A stretch of 64,000 nt of DNA from an uncultured Pseudomonadales bacterium (GTDB lineage: Bacteria; Pseudomonadota; Gammaproteobacteria; Pseudomonadales; Cellvibrionaceae): the NCBI GenBank assembly GCA_947487765.1, contig CANKXO010000002.1:620001-684000 (forward strand), in the 5' to 3' direction. The position numbers and the translations under genes are program-made. Shown here one piece after another: positions 1 to 8,919 of the stretch. The stretch's first letter is position 1; each line of letters starts with the position of its first letter. The notes beneath the pieces are model-generated. The model saw only the letters and a list, made by a program, of their open reading frames with translations. It was not told where the DNA came from and ran no database searches.

Positions 1-1524
1 CCCATTGATCGTGGTACTGTCGCCGTTGATGACGGTAGCGGTAATTTGTCGATTGCCAATATCCCTCGTGACCGCCGATTAGGCAGTGAATTCGACCAGC
101 GAGATAGCGAAGAAAACCGCATTCAACTTGACTGGGATTACTATATTAACGACAGCTGGACAAATAAATTAAAAATAGGATTCTATGAAAAAGAATTTGA
201 TGACTATCAAGCACGCCCTATTGTTGGGTTTACCGCACCCCCTACACTAGGAGACTTAACCTCTGTCTTAATGAATGCTACTGGCAACATTCAATCTAAC
301 GGCCTGTTAGGCAGAACCCTAGATTCTAATCTCGATGTCACCGAAAGAGATATTTTTATTTCTGATAGCCTAGTCGGCGATTATGAAATTTCAGGCATTG
401 ATAACACTCTTTATATTGGCGCTAATTATTATCAACGTGATATAAAAGTCACCGATGGTTTTAGCTTATTGGATGTTTCTGGAATATTTGGCCCAGGTGT
501 TTTCTTTCCCGAACTCAGTATTATTGATATTAATTCATCAACGCAACCTGCCAACACTCGCTCAAGCCAAACACCCGTGAGCAATAGCGATGCGACCTTT
601 GAAGAGTATGGTCTTTCAATTCAAAACTTAAGCCATTTAACGAATCACTTACATACTTTATTAGGTGTTCGTTACGATCATTTTAAAGTCGACAATGACA
701 TTACAACCATCTTGGAAAGGCAAGCAAATGGTGCCTATATAGAAAGGCCAAGCCAACTGAATATTAAAAGTTCAAATGACAATATCAGTGGACAGGCAGG
801 CGTACTGTACGACTTAACGGATAACATCTCTATTTACGGGTCCTATTCTGAATCATTTACACCAAATTATCCTGACGTGACTGCGGGCGTTGTTTCTGGA
901 GAAGGCGATATAGAGCCAGAAGAGGCATCGCAATATGAAATAGGTGTTAAGTCTAGCTTTATTGATAATAAACTACGTGTTTCACTTTCTGCCTACGATT
1001 TAACACGAGAGAATGTTCTACGCTTTGAAAACCTTGAAGCTCGATTAAATGGAGAAGAGCGCACCAAAGGGATCGATATCAGTTCGAGTATGCAATTTTT
1101 ACCTGGACTCAATGTACTAGCCTCATACTCTTACTTCGATAGCGAAATTGTTGACGATAACAATGATGCTAGAGATAACGAAGGCAATACACCATTTAGT
1201 ATTCCAGACAATAAAGCACGCCTTTGGGGTTCCTACGAACAACAAAAGGGTTATCTGGCAGGGCTAGGTTTCGGCTTAGGAGCGGAATATGTAGGCAGCC
1301 GTTACGGCGATGACGCCAACACGTTTGAGTTACCCTCTTACACCATTTTTGATACAGCAGTATGGGGTTATGTTCGAGTCAGTGACAGTAAAATTCGCTT
1401 ACAAGCTGGCGTAAAAAATATAACGGATAAAACCTATTACCCTGCTAATGGTAGTGGTAGTGCTTTGCGTATTAATGTGGGCGAACCCCGTACTGCCTAT
1501 ATCACTGCACGTTTAGAGTTTTAA
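1..1524 (+). CDS. TonB-dependent receptor, C-terminal part (5' end outside window)
   Basis: Outer-membrane beta-barrel of a TonB-dependent, probably ferric-siderophore, receptor. The frame is open from base 1, so the signal peptide and plug domain lie upstream of the window; the apparent start near base 46 (TTG) is not a real start. The visible part is about 507 residues of alternating amphipathic strands. It includes the YGSYSESFTPNYPDV and GEGDIEPEEASQYEIGVKSS blocks typical of siderophore receptor barrels, a late 'VKNITDKTYYPANG' block, and a terminal aromatic residue (ARLEF) of the kind recognised by the BAM machinery. An isolated serine hydrolase and a second receptor follow. The substrate cannot be told from the sequence. 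The family call is firm; the ferric-siderophore subtype is inferred. Confidence 0.9.
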   Translation, partial: PIDRGTVAVDDGSGNLSIANIPRDRRLGSEFDQRDSEENRIQLDWDYYINDSWTNKLKIGFYEKEFDDYQARPIVGFTAPPTLGDLTSVLMNATGNIQSNGLLGRTLDSNLDVTERDIFISDSLVGDYEISGIDNTLYIGANYYQRDIKVTDGFSLLDVSGIFGPGVFFPELSIIDINSSTQPANTRSSQTPVSNSDATFEEYGLSIQNLSHLTNHLHTLLGVRYDHFKVDNDITTILERQANGAYIERPSQLNIKSSNDNISGQAGVLYDLTDNISIYGSYSESFTPNYPDVTAGVVSGEGDIEPEEASQYEIGVKSSFIDNKLRVSLSAYDLTRENVLRFENLEARLNGEERTKGIDISSSMQFLPGLNVLASYSYFDSEIVDDNNDARDNEGNTPFSIPDNKARLWGSYEQQKGYLAGLGFGLGAEYVGSRYGDDANTFELPSYTIFDTAVWGYVRVSDSKIRLQAGVKNITDKTYYPANGSGSALRINVGEPRTAYITARLEF

Positions 1525-1638
1525 TTTAATTCGTTACTTTTAAAGGGAATAAAACAGCAAGAAAAGGAATTCTTAACACCCTTCCTCTATTTTCAATAAA
1601 AGCAACCCTTGATATATCCTTCAATGAATGAGATTACT

Positions 1639-3522
1639 ATGTTTTATCGTTATCGACTTTTAAACCGACTGCTATTCATAGCAAGCATATACCTATGCAG
1701 CCAAAGTATTAATGCACAAACATTAAATAACGTGAGCGAAATAAGCACAGCAGAGAAAGTGATTGACCAACATTTATCATCTATCATTCAACCGCTAATG
1801 GCTAAAAATAACGTTCCCGGTGTCGCCGTTATTGTTGTAAAAGACAATCAGGTCGTCTTCAAAAAAGGGTACGGATTTGCAGATGCCTTGTACCAAACTC
1901 CCGTTAACCCCGACACCAGTATTTTTCATGTAGGGTCAGTTACAAAGTTATTCACTGGCACTGCTGCGATGCAGCTATATGAGCAAGGCAAGCTGGATTT
2001 ACATACCAGCATCAATCAGTACATTACCGATTTAAATGTCGATGAGCCTTTTGGCAAACCAATCACTACTGCTAATTTACTGACCCATACCGGTGGCCTA
2101 CATTACAAACTATTGGGCACGGTTGCTCCTTTTGGCCAGGTATCTGCGCCATTGAATGAACATTTATCTAAGGCATTACCACCCGTGGCGCGAACACCGG
2201 GGCTTGTCAGTGTTTATTCTGATTATGGCATCGCCTTAGCAGGCCACGTCATTGAAGCTGTATCAGGCCAAAACTATCAAAACTATGTACAAGAACATAT
2301 TTTAAATCCACTCGGCATGACTCAATCAGGAATGGTACTAACAGCAGAACATTCAAAGCATTTTGCGATGCCAGGGGCATCTAAAGAAAAAAATTTCCCA
2401 CCCGATGACTTTAATTACAGTCACTTTTCACCCGCTACTGAACTATATTCAACTGCCAATGACATCGGTAAGTTTATGTTAATGCAACTAAACGGTGGCA
2501 AGTATAAAGACACACAGCTATTAAAACCCGAAACGGTCACTTTAATGCAGCAACAACAATTTAGCTCACACCCCTCTGCTTTTGGCTGGGCTTATACCTT
2601 TAGAGAAGCTAACTATAACGGCCATCATGCTATTGGCCATAGCGGCTCATGGTTTAAACACCTTGGTCGCCTTACATTAGTGCCTGAATATAAATTGGGG
2701 GTTTACGTTGTTATGAATAAAAGAAATAAAAGCATAATGAAAAAAACAACCCAAGCTGTTATGGACCTCTATTTACCTAAAAAAGATATCGTACGACCAA
2801 CACGAAAAGAGCAACCAACAGTACCTCTCTCACAATTTTCAGGCTATTACACAAGCGGACAGCTCACCACGCCCTACACAGAGCGCCTTATGATGATCTC
2901 TGAACCTAAGACAACGTTTGAAATAAAAGTAAAAGACAATGCATTAATAGCTAAGGGAGAAAAGTATTACGAAATTGAACCGAATTTTTTTCTTAGGGAA
3001 GACGGCCTTCGTAATTTATCGTTTACAAAAGACCCTATCAATGACGACCTATACGTATCATTTAATGGGAGCAGCGGCAGCATCAAAATAACAGCATTTG
3101 AAACACCTAAAATACAAGGCTTATTAAGCATCACTGCTTTTTTAATCATGCTGACAGGGCTAATATGGCAAAGACGTAGTATAGGACAAAAACCGCCTAT
3201 GCTAGCTTTATATAAGCTTAATATATCTGCAGTAGTCTTAAGTTTTATTTTCGTACCAATAGTCTTAATTATTTTACTTAATGGAGAAGCCCTTAAACTT
3301 CATATCACTATACCATTGTGGGTGGAAACAGCTTTCAGACTCCCTTTACTCATTATATTATTGTATTTTTCAGCACTTGCTTTATTTTTATGGAATATAC
3401 TGAAAAACAAAGCAAAAAATCATACTTTCATAGCAGCCCAATTACTTATTTTTGGATCATTAACACTATATTTGGTGATACTTGAAAACTGGAATCTTAT
3501 TTCCAATAGTATGAAGATGTAA
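1639..3522 (+). CDS. Beta-lactamase-related serine hydrolase with C-terminal membrane segments
   Basis: Secreted or membrane-anchored serine hydrolase of the class C beta-lactamase/penicillin-binding-protein superfamily. I chose the ATG at 1639 because it gives a clean signal peptide (MFYRYRLLNRLLFIASIYLC...INA); in-frame TTG 1609 and ATG 1624 only add polar residues. From this start the nucleophile motif is S100-V-T-K103 (HVGSVTKLF). The second motif is YSDYG (in place of YxN), and the third is HSG (GHSGSW). A roughly 110-residue region follows, then about four hydrophobic helices at the C-terminus (TAFLIMLTGLIW, AVVLSFIFVPIVLIILL, LPLLIILLYFSALALFLW, AAQLLIFGSLTLYLVIL). This layout is common in marine serine hydrolases next to TonB receptors and may act on peptides or esters in the periplasm. 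Substrate unknown. A 9-bp hairpin follows the gene. Confidence 0.85.
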   Translation: MFYRYRLLNRLLFIASIYLCSQSINAQTLNNVSEISTAEKVIDQHLSSIIQPLMAKNNVPGVAVIVVKDNQVVFKKGYGFADALYQTPVNPDTSIFHVGSVTKLFTGTAAMQLYEQGKLDLHTSINQYITDLNVDEPFGKPITTANLLTHTGGLHYKLLGTVAPFGQVSAPLNEHLSKALPPVARTPGLVSVYSDYGIALAGHVIEAVSGQNYQNYVQEHILNPLGMTQSGMVLTAEHSKHFAMPGASKEKNFPPDDFNYSHFSPATELYSTANDIGKFMLMQLNGGKYKDTQLLKPETVTLMQQQQFSSHPSAFGWAYTFREANYNGHHAIGHSGSWFKHLGRLTLVPEYKLGVYVVMNKRNKSIMKKTTQAVMDLYLPKKDIVRPTRKEQPTVPLSQFSGYYTSGQLTTPYTERLMMISEPKTTFEIKVKDNALIAKGEKYYEIEPNFFLREDGLRNLSFTKDPINDDLYVSFNGSSGSIKITAFETPKIQGLLSITAFLIMLTGLIWQRRSIGQKPPMLALYKLNISAVVLSFIFVPIVLIILLNGEALKLHITIPLWVETAFRLPLLIILLYFSALALFLWNILKNKAKNHTFIAAQLLIFGSLTLYLVILENWNLISNSMKM

Positions 3523-3542
3523 TAGAAGGAGTGAGAGAGCAT

Positions 3543-3564
3543 AACTGCAAATCCTTTTGCAGTT
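3543..3564. terminator. Hairpin between convergent genes
   Basis: Perfect 9-bp stem AACTGCAAA/TTTGCAGTT around a TCCT loop, placed exactly between the stop codons of the convergent serine hydrolase and TonB-receptor genes. T-runs on either side are weak, so it may be a bidirectional terminator of modest strength. Confidence 0.6.
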
Positions 3565-3572
3565 TCATCTTC

Positions 3573-5699
3573 CTAGAATTTAAAAGCAGCAGAAAGTCGT
3601 GCATTCAGTGGAGCACCGGCCTGAACCCAGGTATCTGAAAATGAATTCACATAATATTCTTCGTCAAACAGGTTATCTACATCAAGGCGTAAAGTAATAT
3701 CATCGGTAACATCATATTTGGCGAATACACGGACCGTGGTATAACTTGGCAGTTCGAAATCATCACCAAAAAAACCATTTCGTTTATCAACATAAAGTAT
3801 GCCTCCACCAAAGTCGAAAGGCTTTTCAAACAACTGCGTTTGTTTAACCAGTTGAATATTCAATTGATTCTCTGGAATATTTAATAGAGGACTGCCAGCA
3901 GGTAGAGTAAAACCAAAATTTGGGTCGACAAATTCATTTTTAGTTTCAGCATCTATATAGGCATAAGATAACCATAATCTCAAGCCATCAGCAATTTCAC
4001 CATTTAAATCAATTTCAACCCCCTGACTTTCAGCTTCACCAATTGCTACTGCATCGAAATCCGTGCTGTTATTTACACCAGGAATATTCTCTTGCTCAAC
4101 TTTAAAGATAGCAATATTACCTACAAGCTGGCCGTCATTTAGTTCAAATTTAACTCCAGCCTCAGTGGAAGTAGATTGGTTTGGCTCAAAACCTTCTCCG
4201 GTTACTCCATTAACACCAGAGAGTGGCCGAAAGTTTTCACCATAAGTTGCATAAAATGAAACGGAATCATTAACTGCGTAGACAAAACCCAGCTGCGGGC
4301 TAACCTGATCTTCAGTTTGTTTACTAACAGAAGATGAACGTCGGTTATTCAGCTCTTGCTCATAATCGTCGTAACGCGCCCCTACTCGAATATCGAATTT
4401 TTCAGTCACGCTAATCTGGTCTTGAATATAGAAACCAGCTGACTCTTGCGTTTCAACCCTGTCAATCTGCGGAACTAGATTAAGAGAGGATTCTGGGCTA
4501 TTGCCGTATACTGGGTTAAAAATATTGATACTCTGATCAGTGGTTCTATCTCGAAGTGCAACTTGATCGTTTTCAAATTCATCCGCATCAATACCTACGA
4601 TAACGCGATGCTCTACGGCACCTGTGTCGAAGTTACCGCTAATTTCGGCCCGTAATACCTGATAGGTTGCTTCGTAATCACGAAAGCGGCTGAAACGACC
4701 AAAGTTTCCATCAGCATCGGGATCGCCAAAGCCATTTTCTGATGCAAGACCTTTTAGTGATGTATCACGATAGTTGTAACCTACCAGCGCACTCCAATCG
4801 TCATTAAATTCATGTCTGAATTCTAACTGATGACCAAGCACCTCTGTTTCTATCGGACCATAACCCGGCTCCCCGAGAAAGCGGCTCTCTGGGATTACAC
4901 CAAGCTTACCATCGATTGCTATTACACCACGATCAAAAGGGATTTCCTGCTCACTATATTCAAGCTCATAGGTGACTTCACTCTGCTCACCGCGCCACGT
5001 AATCGAAGGGCTTAGTCCTTGTTTTTGAGTTTCGACAGTGTCTCTAAAACTCTCGGCATCTTCGTAAAAACCTACGATACGAATAGCAACAGAGTCAGAC
5101 ACTGGAGAAGTCCAATCGATATCAGTACGATAGGTATCAAAACTTCCTGCCGTCAATTTCAATTCACCCTCTCTCTCAAATGTAGGGCGTTTAGTCACCA
5201 GGTTAATCGTACCTCCAGGCTCACCACGACCAAATAACGCAGCACGGGGTCCTTTCAATACTTCAACAGATTCAATACCGGAAAGGTCTCGGGGGCCGCC
5301 AAAACCACGGCCAGCATTGAAGCCATTGACAAGAAAGTTACTGGGTAGATTTTCATCACCCACAAATCCGCGCAAAGCAAAGCTATTCCAAAGCCCCCCA
5401 AAGTTATTTTGTCGGGCGACTGAGGCAGACAAATCTAAAGCCTGATTAAGATCAACGGCACCTGAATTACGCAGTACTTCTTCGTCAATAGTTAAATCTG
5501 ATTGTGGTATTTCAAGTGGGGCAAAGTTTCCTTTGTAGGCTTTATGCTCACCATAAACAACCACCTCATCCGCCACAGAATCGGAAGGTTGTGTTGAGCT
5601 AGAAAGAGGGGTTTTTCCCTTCTCCTGATCATCCCCATAAGCATTTAAAGTAACAGCGCTGACAAAAAATACAGCCCCAAAGCGAGAAAAAAAATTCAT
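3573..5699 (-). CDS. TonB-dependent siderophore-type receptor
   Basis: Complete 708-residue outer-membrane receptor. It has a signal peptide (FGAVFFVSAVTLNAYG), a TonB-box-like stretch (DEVVVYGE), a plug domain with RNSGAVDLNQALD, the SFALRGF block and the 'IESVEVLKGPRAALFGRGEPGG' region with TINLVTKRP, then a beta-barrel ending in the aromatic F (SAAFKF). The blocks match the FhuA/FpvA-like siderophore-receptor group. It lies 160 bp downstream of the TPR gene that ends the TonB2 operon on the same strand, so it could be the outer-membrane partner of that system; this is inference. No Zur-type palindrome lies in front of it. Only an AT-rich stretch near 5708-5725 (AATAATGATATT) is faintly Fur-box-like. 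Confidence 0.93.
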   Translation of the reverse strand: MNFFSRFGAVFFVSAVTLNAYGDDQEKGKTPLSSSTQPSDSVADEVVVYGEHKAYKGNFAPLEIPQSDLTIDEEVLRNSGAVDLNQALDLSASVARQNNFGGLWNSFALRGFVGDENLPSNFLVNGFNAGRGFGGPRDLSGIESVEVLKGPRAALFGRGEPGGTINLVTKRPTFEREGELKLTAGSFDTYRTDIDWTSPVSDSVAIRIVGFYEDAESFRDTVETQKQGLSPSITWRGEQSEVTYELEYSEQEIPFDRGVIAIDGKLGVIPESRFLGEPGYGPIETEVLGHQLEFRHEFNDDWSALVGYNYRDTSLKGLASENGFGDPDADGNFGRFSRFRDYEATYQVLRAEISGNFDTGAVEHRVIVGIDADEFENDQVALRDRTTDQSINIFNPVYGNSPESSLNLVPQIDRVETQESAGFYIQDQISVTEKFDIRVGARYDDYEQELNNRRSSSVSKQTEDQVSPQLGFVYAVNDSVSFYATYGENFRPLSGVNGVTGEGFEPNQSTSTEAGVKFELNDGQLVGNIAIFKVEQENIPGVNNSTDFDAVAIGEAESQGVEIDLNGEIADGLRLWLSYAYIDAETKNEFVDPNFGFTLPAGSPLLNIPENQLNIQLVKQTQLFEKPFDFGGGILYVDKRNGFFGDDFELPSYTTVRVFAKYDVTDDITLRLDVDNLFDEEYYVNSFSDTWVQAGAPLNARLSAAFKF

Positions 5700-5861
5700 G
5701 TAAACTCCAAAATAATGATATTAAAACGAATTAAATGATGCAGCTTATATATGCTTACATCGTTCAAACGATCCCGACTATTTTTACGCTATAAAAATAA
5801 TAATTACCGTCCTTCAAAAGACCTACACTTTAAGTATTGAAGATGGCCAACACATAACTGA

Positions 5862-7166
5862 TCAAGACCCTAAAAGTGCGTCAGTTTTTAATAGTTCAGT
5901 ACGTTTAATTTCTGATTCCACATACTGTAACCACCGTTTTGCAGACTTTTGGCTATATTGTTCTGACAGCGCTTTAGAAAACGCTTTTTTAGCTGTTATG
6001 TATTTATTTTGCTCCAGGCGAGATAAACCTAGCTGCAACCACGCTTGCCCCTTCTTTGCGAGACTGCCTTTACTAAGTGCTTGCACATAATGCTCTTCTG
6101 CTTTTACCCAATTTTCCTGGGACATATACAGCTGCGCCAATGTCAAGTAATGCTTTGCCTTACCTGTTTTATTTGCCACAACCAATAAAGGCTTTAAGGC
6201 CTTTTGATGCTCTTGAGCCAAAGCAAACGCTTGCGATAGCATTAATAAATTTTTTTCTGATGCCTCTATCTGTTTTGCTTCGATAGCCTCTTCTAATAAG
6301 CGAGCCGCTTTGATAGGAATATCATTATAAAGATATAAGCTGGCTAAATTTTCTAGGCGCTTTTCTTCTTTTTGTAAATGACCACCTTCATACAACACCT
6401 CTAGCACACCTAGCATTTTTTTTTCATATTTAAGCTCACCGTAAATACTTGCTAAAGTTAAAAGGTGTTGCGGCTTTGGGTAGTATTGAATTAGCTGTTT
6501 AACAGCTGGCAGCATATTGCGATAGTCATTAAGGTCATAATAAATCGCACGCAATAATAACAACCAATTCTCTTTTGGTTTTTTATTACTTTGCACATAA
6601 ATATCAACCCCTTTCTTAACATTAGGCAAAGCAGATTGATAATCCTTGAGCATATAATGTGCTTGCCCTATTAACATATAGGCATCTGCAGGTGGCTTAT
6701 CCGTAGTATCGAACCAGCGTTTGGCATAGGTTAGTGCATTCGCAAAATCATCTTGCTGAAAGTAAAGCTGCGCAATAGTGTAAAGCGTTTGATTATACAA
6801 ACCCGAAGGCAAACCTTCTGGTGTCTCAACCACCTTAAGGTACTCTTTCAATGATTGTGTGTATTGCTTCTTTTCAAAATAGTAAAATGCTAAAAAGTTC
6901 GCAACCTGCGCTTTTTCAAACGCATTCAACTTCGATATACTATTCACTTTATCAATAAGTGATTTTGCCTTTGCATATTCTTTTGACTCAATAAGCTGGC
7001 TGGCTTTCTCGAGTTGCTCATACACTTTTGCTCTGAGTGTTAGCGTTCTTTTTTTACTTGCTTGCTGGGCCACGCTCTCTATAGAAAACAACAATAGACC
7101 TACCAACAATACTGTATTGCACACATTCCGATAGAAGTTACTTATTGGCATTTTCTCTAACATCAC
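5862..7166 (-). CDS. TPR-repeat protein of the TonB2 system
   Basis: A 434-residue exported protein with an N-terminal hydrophobic signal (YRNVCNTVLLVGLLLFSIESVAQ) followed by tetratricopeptide repeats across most of its length (for example EYAKAKSLIDKV, DYQSALPNVKKGVDIY, NWVKAEEHYVQALSKG, KYITAKKAFSKALSEQ). TPR proteins are the usual last gene of gammaproteobacterial TonB2 clusters (DUF3450, TolQ/ExbB-like, ExbB, ExbD, TonB, TPR), where they are thought to act as a periplasmic scaffold. The gene is 103 bp from tonB and could have its own promoter in that gap. ATG ATG doublet start; I keep the first. Confidence 0.85.
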   Translation of the reverse strand: MMLEKMPISNFYRNVCNTVLLVGLLLFSIESVAQQASKKRTLTLRAKVYEQLEKASQLIESKEYAKAKSLIDKVNSISKLNAFEKAQVANFLAFYYFEKKQYTQSLKEYLKVVETPEGLPSGLYNQTLYTIAQLYFQQDDFANALTYAKRWFDTTDKPPADAYMLIGQAHYMLKDYQSALPNVKKGVDIYVQSNKKPKENWLLLLRAIYYDLNDYRNMLPAVKQLIQYYPKPQHLLTLASIYGELKYEKKMLGVLEVLYEGGHLQKEEKRLENLASLYLYNDIPIKAARLLEEAIEAKQIEASEKNLLMLSQAFALAQEHQKALKPLLVVANKTGKAKHYLTLAQLYMSQENWVKAEEHYVQALSKGSLAKKGQAWLQLGLSRLEQNKYITAKKAFSKALSEQYSQKSAKRWLQYVESEIKRTELLKTDALLGS

Positions 7167-7268
7167 TGATATGACTCTGAATACACTAGCAGCATGCCTA
7201 CACGCTGCCTTAACGTTATAATTACTATTCTCTATTGACTTAATCTGCTATGTATTTTTAATAAAAAA

Positions 7269-7877
7269 TTACTTACAATTTTTCATTTTATAAATAATTT
7301 TGTTTTGAACACCCGGTGTTTCAACAGCTTTACCATCAACCACTCGAGGTTTATATTTAAATTTTAAAGCCGCTTTTTTTGCCGAACCTTCAAACAGCTT
7401 AGAAGTACTACTCACCACATTAGGGTCTCTTACAGAGCCGTTTTTTGTCACTGTAAATTCCACCAGCACATGACCTTCCAAACAACGACGCTGGGCCGAT
7501 CGAGGATATACCGGTGCCACTTTAACAATAGGCAAATACTCACCATCACCTGGGGACAGCCCTACCCCATTCTTTAAATTAATAGAGACTTGAGGGCGTA
7601 TTTGCCCAATATCTACTTTTTCTAAATTCAGATCATCACGCACTTGCTCAAGCTCAGGTTTATCAGGCTGCTCTTGAGGCTTTGGGGGCTTTTTGGGTTT
7701 AGCAACGGTTGTATTAAGCACTTCATCAGGTTTAATATGAACAAAGTCAGGCAACTGAAAGTCCGTGGCTTTTTCTAATCGAGGGTCAGCCATTTTAATC
7801 AACGCGTGCATTGATAAAATCAGCAGTACCACAATAATACCTGCACTAAGCGTTGAGATCGCATAACGAATAAACAC
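7269..7877 (-). CDS. tonB: TonB2-type energy transducer protein
   Basis: TonB links proton-motive-force-driven ExbB/ExbD motion to outer-membrane receptors. The open frame extends to 7946, but that start would overlap exbD by 62 bases. GTG at 7877 lies 7 bases after the exbD stop, has GAG upstream and starts just before the single N-terminal membrane helix (YAISTLSAGIIVVLLILSMHAL), giving about 203 residues, the usual size of TonB2. A proline/lysine-rich linker follows (AKPKKPPKPQEQPDKPE), then a C-terminal TonB domain with the conserved PVYPRSAQRRCLEGHVLVEF block. A cysteine pair (RRC...KNCK-COOH) is notable. Confidence 0.9.
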   Translation of the reverse strand: MFIRYAISTLSAGIIVVLLILSMHALIKMADPRLEKATDFQLPDFVHIKPDEVLNTTVAKPKKPPKPQEQPDKPELEQVRDDLNLEKVDIGQIRPQVSINLKNGVGLSPGDGEYLPIVKVAPVYPRSAQRRCLEGHVLVEFTVTKNGSVRDPNVVSSTSKLFEGSAKKAALKFKYKPRVVDGKAVETPGVQNKIIYKMKNCK

Positions 7878-7884
7878 AGCGTTA

Positions 7885-8292
7885 CTACTCCGCGCGTACT
7901 GCTGAAATTGTTGGCAAAGGAATACCTGCTTCACGAACACCATCAACCACTTTCATGACTGTTTCTGTTGTCGATTTGGCATCAGCTTGAATAACGACTT
8001 GGCCTTCAGGGTTTTCCGTACGCAAACGGATAATAGTTGGTTTGACAGCCCGCGGGTCCACCTTACGTTTATCAATCCAAATTTCATTGTGGTCGTTAAT
8101 GGCAACCAGAATTGCCGTTTGATCTTTTTGCTGTGCAGTAGATGCCTCTGGCTTATTGATATCAATGCCGCTTTCTTTAACAAAGCTCGCTGTCACAATG
8201 AAGAAAATCAACATGATAAACACCACATCTAACATAGGTGTAATATCAATTTGGCTCTCTTCTTCTTGGCGAAATCGCACTAAACGTTTCAT
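7885..8292 (-). CDS. exbD: ExbD/TolR-family biopolymer transporter
   Basis: A 135-residue inner-membrane protein with one N-terminal membrane helix (IDITPMLDVVFIMLIFFIVTASF) containing the conserved proton-path aspartate in the ITPMLDVVFI motif. The rest is a periplasmic domain with the DKRKV-type strand and the VVIQADAKSTTETVMKVVDG block. It works with the adjacent exbB and tonB. The gene is 29 bp after exbB and 7 bp before the chosen tonB start, so the three are almost certainly co-transcribed. Confidence 0.95.
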   Translation of the reverse strand: MKRLVRFRQEEESQIDITPMLDVVFIMLIFFIVTASFVKESGIDINKPEASTAQQKDQTAILVAINDHNEIWIDKRKVDPRAVKPTIIRLRTENPEGQVVIQADAKSTTETVMKVVDGVREAGIPLPTISAVRAE

Positions 8293-8321
8293 TCTATTCT
8301 TTGCTCTTAATCGTTCTAGAA

Positions 8322-8849
8322 TTAATGATCTAAAGTAAGACGTTCACTAAGTAACGTCCGCTCTCTTTCAGCTTGGCTGCGCAACCAAAAACTAAAAAAT
8401 AAACCTGATAACGCAGCAACCATTCCTGCCATAGTCGGAACCGTCGCCTTTGATACACCCGCGGCCATTGCCCGGACATTACTAGTGCCATTAATCGCCA
8501 TTACTTGAAAAACATCAATCATTCCTGTTACCGTTCCTAAAAGACCTAACAGTGGGCACAGTGCAACACATGCTTGTATCATCGGTAAGGAGCGATTCAA
8601 TTCTAAGGCGACGCGAGAAACTAATTCTTCACGGATGCGATGAGACTTCCATGACTGACGCTCAGTTCGACTTTCCCATTCTTCAAATGCCTGTCGAGCA
8701 CACTGAACGTGACGGCCTTTAAGGTAGATAATCCGCTCAATAATCATCAACCACATCATAAACAGCAAGGCAGCAATCGCGTATAGCACCCAACCGCCTA
8801 AGGCGAGAAAGTCACGGACTGCATTAATACCTTCAAATAGAAAGTTCAT
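8322..8849 (-). CDS. exbB: ExbB/TolQ-family proton channel protein
   Basis: A 175-residue MotA/TolQ/ExbB protein. An N-terminal helix (GGWVLYAIAALLFMMWLMIIERIIYL) is followed by a cytoplasmic loop and two more membrane helices with the family block CPLLGLLGTVTGMIDVFQVMA and the TVPTMAGMVAALSGLFFSFWL segment. It forms the pentameric proton channel around ExbD. It sits between the large TolQ-like gene and exbD, in the order seen in TonB2 clusters. Confidence 0.95.
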   Translation of the reverse strand: MNFLFEGINAVRDFLALGGWVLYAIAALLFMMWLMIIERIIYLKGRHVQCARQAFEEWESRTERQSWKSHRIREELVSRVALELNRSLPMIQACVALCPLLGLLGTVTGMIDVFQVMAINGTSNVRAMAAGVSKATVPTMAGMVAALSGLFFSFWLRSQAERERTLLSERLTLDH

Positions 8850-8919
8850 AGATAGCGGCTATTCATTGAGTGTTAACAGATAGGGACTGTTGACGTTTCA
8901 TTAACATTTCTACTATCCA

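Noticed and set aside
7205-7230. AACGTTATAATTAC, a possible Zur site before the TPR gene
   Set aside because: Only the TTATAA core fits; both arms differ from the two good palindromes.
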